From contig JADCRB010000071.1 in NCBI GenBank assembly GCA_021464245.1, positions 4,789,681 through 4,853,680 on the forward strand: a stretch of DNA of 64,000 nt. Direction: 5' to 3'. The position numbers and the translations under genes were made by a program. The notes under the pieces are model-generated. The model ran no database searches and was not told where the DNA came from. It was given only the letters and a program-made list of their open reading frames with translations. Positions 62,201 to 64,000 of the stretch are shown piece after piece (the first letter of the stretch is position 1; each line of letters starts with the position of its first letter). The stretch is from Carallia brachiata. Its lineage: Eukaryota; Streptophyta; Magnoliopsida; Malpighiales; Rhizophoraceae.

Positions 62201-63917
62201 TTGTTGGTTGACGGAGGCTATCAGACCTATACACACAGATCTTAGTGCCGAATCTTTTGAAATACCTTTTTTTTTTTTTGGTGTTTGCTTTTACCTGGTA
62301 TAAGGTTTTAACTATGCATTGTTGAAAACTTGTTTTCTAGGCCCTAGAGAAGAAAGCCCAAGCTGAAAAGTGGGTTGAACCCCATGTGGAAACAATTAGA
62401 ACGGTAAGTTATCTTTCAACTTTGTCATGTATTCTTCTCAATCATTTTGTATTAACTATTTTTATAGAGAGTTGTGACTGGATGTTTTTAAATGACTGCT
62501 GTTTCTTTTTCTTTCCCTTTTCACATACAAGTTGGGCATCTTTTAAGCCCAATATGTCGTAATGAATTTCTGTTCTTGTTCTAAGATTATTGAAGATTTG
62601 AAATTTAGCTTGATAAAGTTTGAGTGCATCAGTTACTGTAGACCACGCTGGACCAAATGGATAAGTTTTTTAATTCTGACTGTTATCATTGCAGTGTATA
62701 TTCATGCCTGATTGTTGCTCTCTGTTGAGAAACTAGTGGTTGCCCATGTATTGAAATCAGATTTTGCACAATTCTTATAAAATTTAAAATTTGATAACCA
62801 CAGAAGGTGTGAGAATACTTAAGAGGATGAGGAAGATAAATAAATGCTGAATCATTGTTTATAATTAATTATTTAGGACTATTATATACTTTAGTTGATT
62901 TTATAGAAGAAAATAAACATTCAATTTCACATGTTGTCTTTCTGGTTGAAGATATGGATTCCAGCCATAAAGGAGCAATGGTTGGTGATCAGGACAAATG
63001 TTGAACCACATGTGCACACACTTACCACAAAAACAATTGAAGCTTATGAGGCCTCCAAGACTGCCATTTCTCCGCATGCTATGAAAGTACAAGAATTTGT
63101 TGATCCTTATTTCCAGGTATGTATTCCATCATAACAAACCTTATTCTATTTGCTTTCTTAGCCTGCTTACGGGATCCATACTTTATTGCAGGAAGCTAAG
63201 AAATTTAGTAAGCCATACATTGATCATGTTGCCACTGTCTCAAAACCCCACGTTGATAAAGTGAGGGTTGCTTTGAAGCCCTATACAATGGAGATCATTC
63301 GTGCTTATGGGAATTTTCTGGAATCTGCAAGCACATACCATCATCAGGTATTAATACCTTCCTTCCCTGCATTGCCATAATTTATGTGTGCTCTAATCCT
63401 AACATTGTTTCTTTAACTTTTGCTAAGGTGCAAGGTACTGTACATGAAATGCTTGAAAAGCATGAGCTGACAAGAGCACTTGCAACTAAAGAATTGGTTT
63501 GGTTTGCGGTGTGTGTTAATGGTTGTTTATTGTGTTTTTTTTTTTTTTTTTTTTACAAAATCAGAAGGTCGTGGAAAAATTCATATAACTTATTGGTTTT
63601 TGAATGTTACAGGCATCTGCTTTGTTGGCCCTACCTATAATTATTTTCTTCAGAATCTGTTCCACCCTTTTCTGGTCAGTTTTCTAGTCAACCATTGAAT
63701 CGGTTGATGAATGTTTTTTCATATGTAATTGCCAGAAAGTGTCCATTGGCTTTATCATTTTATTTCTTCTGCATTTATTTATTTTTGGGAACTTCCATTG
63801 GCAAATTATATATTTTCCATTTCCTGACTGTACAGCAAAAAGGCAAAGAAACCTGCTCGAAATGCTAACACCAACCATTCTCGTCGTAAGGGTAAACGGG
63901 GACATCCAGAGAAATAG
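59259..63917 (+). CDS. Secretory-pathway coiled-coil protein with C-terminal membrane anchor (AT4G31340/AT2G24420-like), 14 exons
   Basis: Exons: 59259-59460, 60013-60140, 60290-60361, 60442-60555, 61144-61212, 61305-61361, 61967-62020, 62118-62168, 62341-62403, 62952-63116, 63192-63347, 63428-63508, 63613-63674 and 63836-63917. All are GT-AG, phases agree, and the CDS is 1356 nt, giving 451 aa. Residues 1-23 form a signal peptide (hydrophobic [13 protein letters not shown], cleavage likely after GVGA). Residues about 50-214 are a long coiled coil (heptads such as [11 protein letters not shown]). Next is a conserved [10 protein letters not shown] (216-225), then KWVEPHV, PHVHTL, KPYIDHV and KPHVDKV repeats (about 255-350). 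Residues 400-424 form one membrane span, followed by a Lys/Arg-rich tail. Databases label Arabidopsis relatives 'DNA repair ATPase-related' or 'myosin heavy chain-related' only because of the coiled coil; no Walker motif is present, so that label should not be trusted. Topology suggests the bulk of the protein lies in the ER lumen or outside. The start at 59259 is the first ATG that gives the signal peptide. Confidence 0.92.
60869..60912 (+). other. G-run cluster in intron 4 of the coiled-coil gene
   Basis: Three G tracts on the sense strand: G7 (60869-60875), G7 (60885-60891) and G16 (60897-60912), with short GGC/TGTTT loops. The pattern can fold into a G-quadruplex in DNA or in the pre-mRNA. 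It could also be inflated or misread in the assembly. Confidence 0.7.
62059..62075. repeat. TG dinucleotide microsatellite in intron 7
   Basis: A (TG)8-type run within the short intron before the exon at 62118. It lies close to the acceptor side and ends 42 bp before the exon. Likely length-polymorphic between individuals. Confidence 0.8.
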
Positions 63918-64000
63918 AAAGCTACAAATTTATTTTGCTGGTTTTTCCTTTGGGAATATCTTCAAGGTATAGTTCATTGATATTGTCAGTTAAATAATTT

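Noticed and set aside
1..64000. Search for bacterial-type systems (CRISPR, toxin-antitoxin, phage, integrons)
   Set aside because: The DNA is clearly plant nuclear: spliceosomal introns, plant gene families, LINE, MITEs and LTR-type remnants. No prokaryotic gene cluster is present.

Overview
The window looks like nuclear DNA of a eudicot plant. It is AT-rich and intron-rich, with GT-AG introns and plant-type transposable elements. Three host genes can be spliced by eye and each gives a fully open reading frame: a two-exon DUF599 membrane protein (+ strand, 3224-5200, 236 aa); an 18-exon ABC1-kinase/beta-lactamase fusion (- strand, 22507-13574, 956 aa); and a 14-exon secretory-pathway coiled-coil membrane protein (+ strand, 59259-63917, 451 aa, resembling Arabidopsis 'DNA repair ATPase/myosin heavy chain-related' proteins). 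No tRNA, rRNA, organellar insert or CRISPR array was seen.

Layout. 1-3.2 kb is non-coding, with a pyrimidine-rich tandem repeat. 3.2-5.2 kb holds the DUF599 gene. 5.2-13.5 kb is mostly non-coding, with a miniature LTR element (TRIM-like) and a degraded minus-strand gene carrying an in-frame 54-bp (18-aa) repeat. 13.6-23.5 kb is the ABC1K gene with its 5' UTR intron and a double G-box upstream. 23.9-25.9 kb is a 226-bp tandem duplication whose first copy was invaded by two hAT-type MITEs, each with a perfect 8-bp target-site duplication. 26.9-27.7 kb is a roughly 102-bp satellite with internal palindromes.

29.7-31 kb has a second relic gene of the same transposon-associated type as the one near 8 kb. 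32-49 kb is a gene-free repeat block: large diverged segmental copies (A, B, C) carrying decayed LINE RNase H, an LTR pair with a tRNA primer-binding-like site, a LINE 3' fragment, a GC-rich island and several direct repeats. 49.58-50.79 kb holds two abutting PIF/Harbinger-like MITEs that share a TAA. 51.2-57.2 kb is one essentially full-length L1-type LINE on the minus strand, with a perfect 17-bp target-site duplication, an intact ORF1 and a frameshifted ORF2. 57.2-59.2 kb is intergenic, followed by the coiled-coil gene to the window end.

The genes do not form a pathway; their link is positional. From memory, Arabidopsis has DUF599 genes next to an ABC1K/beta-lactamase gene (AT5G24790/AT5G24810) and next to a coiled-coil gene of this family (AT4G31330/AT4G31340). 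The window may therefore keep an ancestral three-gene order, now spread out by about 35 kb of transposon-derived sequence. I found no convincing new biological system. The most informative signals are the nested transposon boundaries with exact target duplications, the mismatch between a perfect LINE target duplication and a multiply frameshifted ORF2, and the kinase/beta-lactamase fusion.
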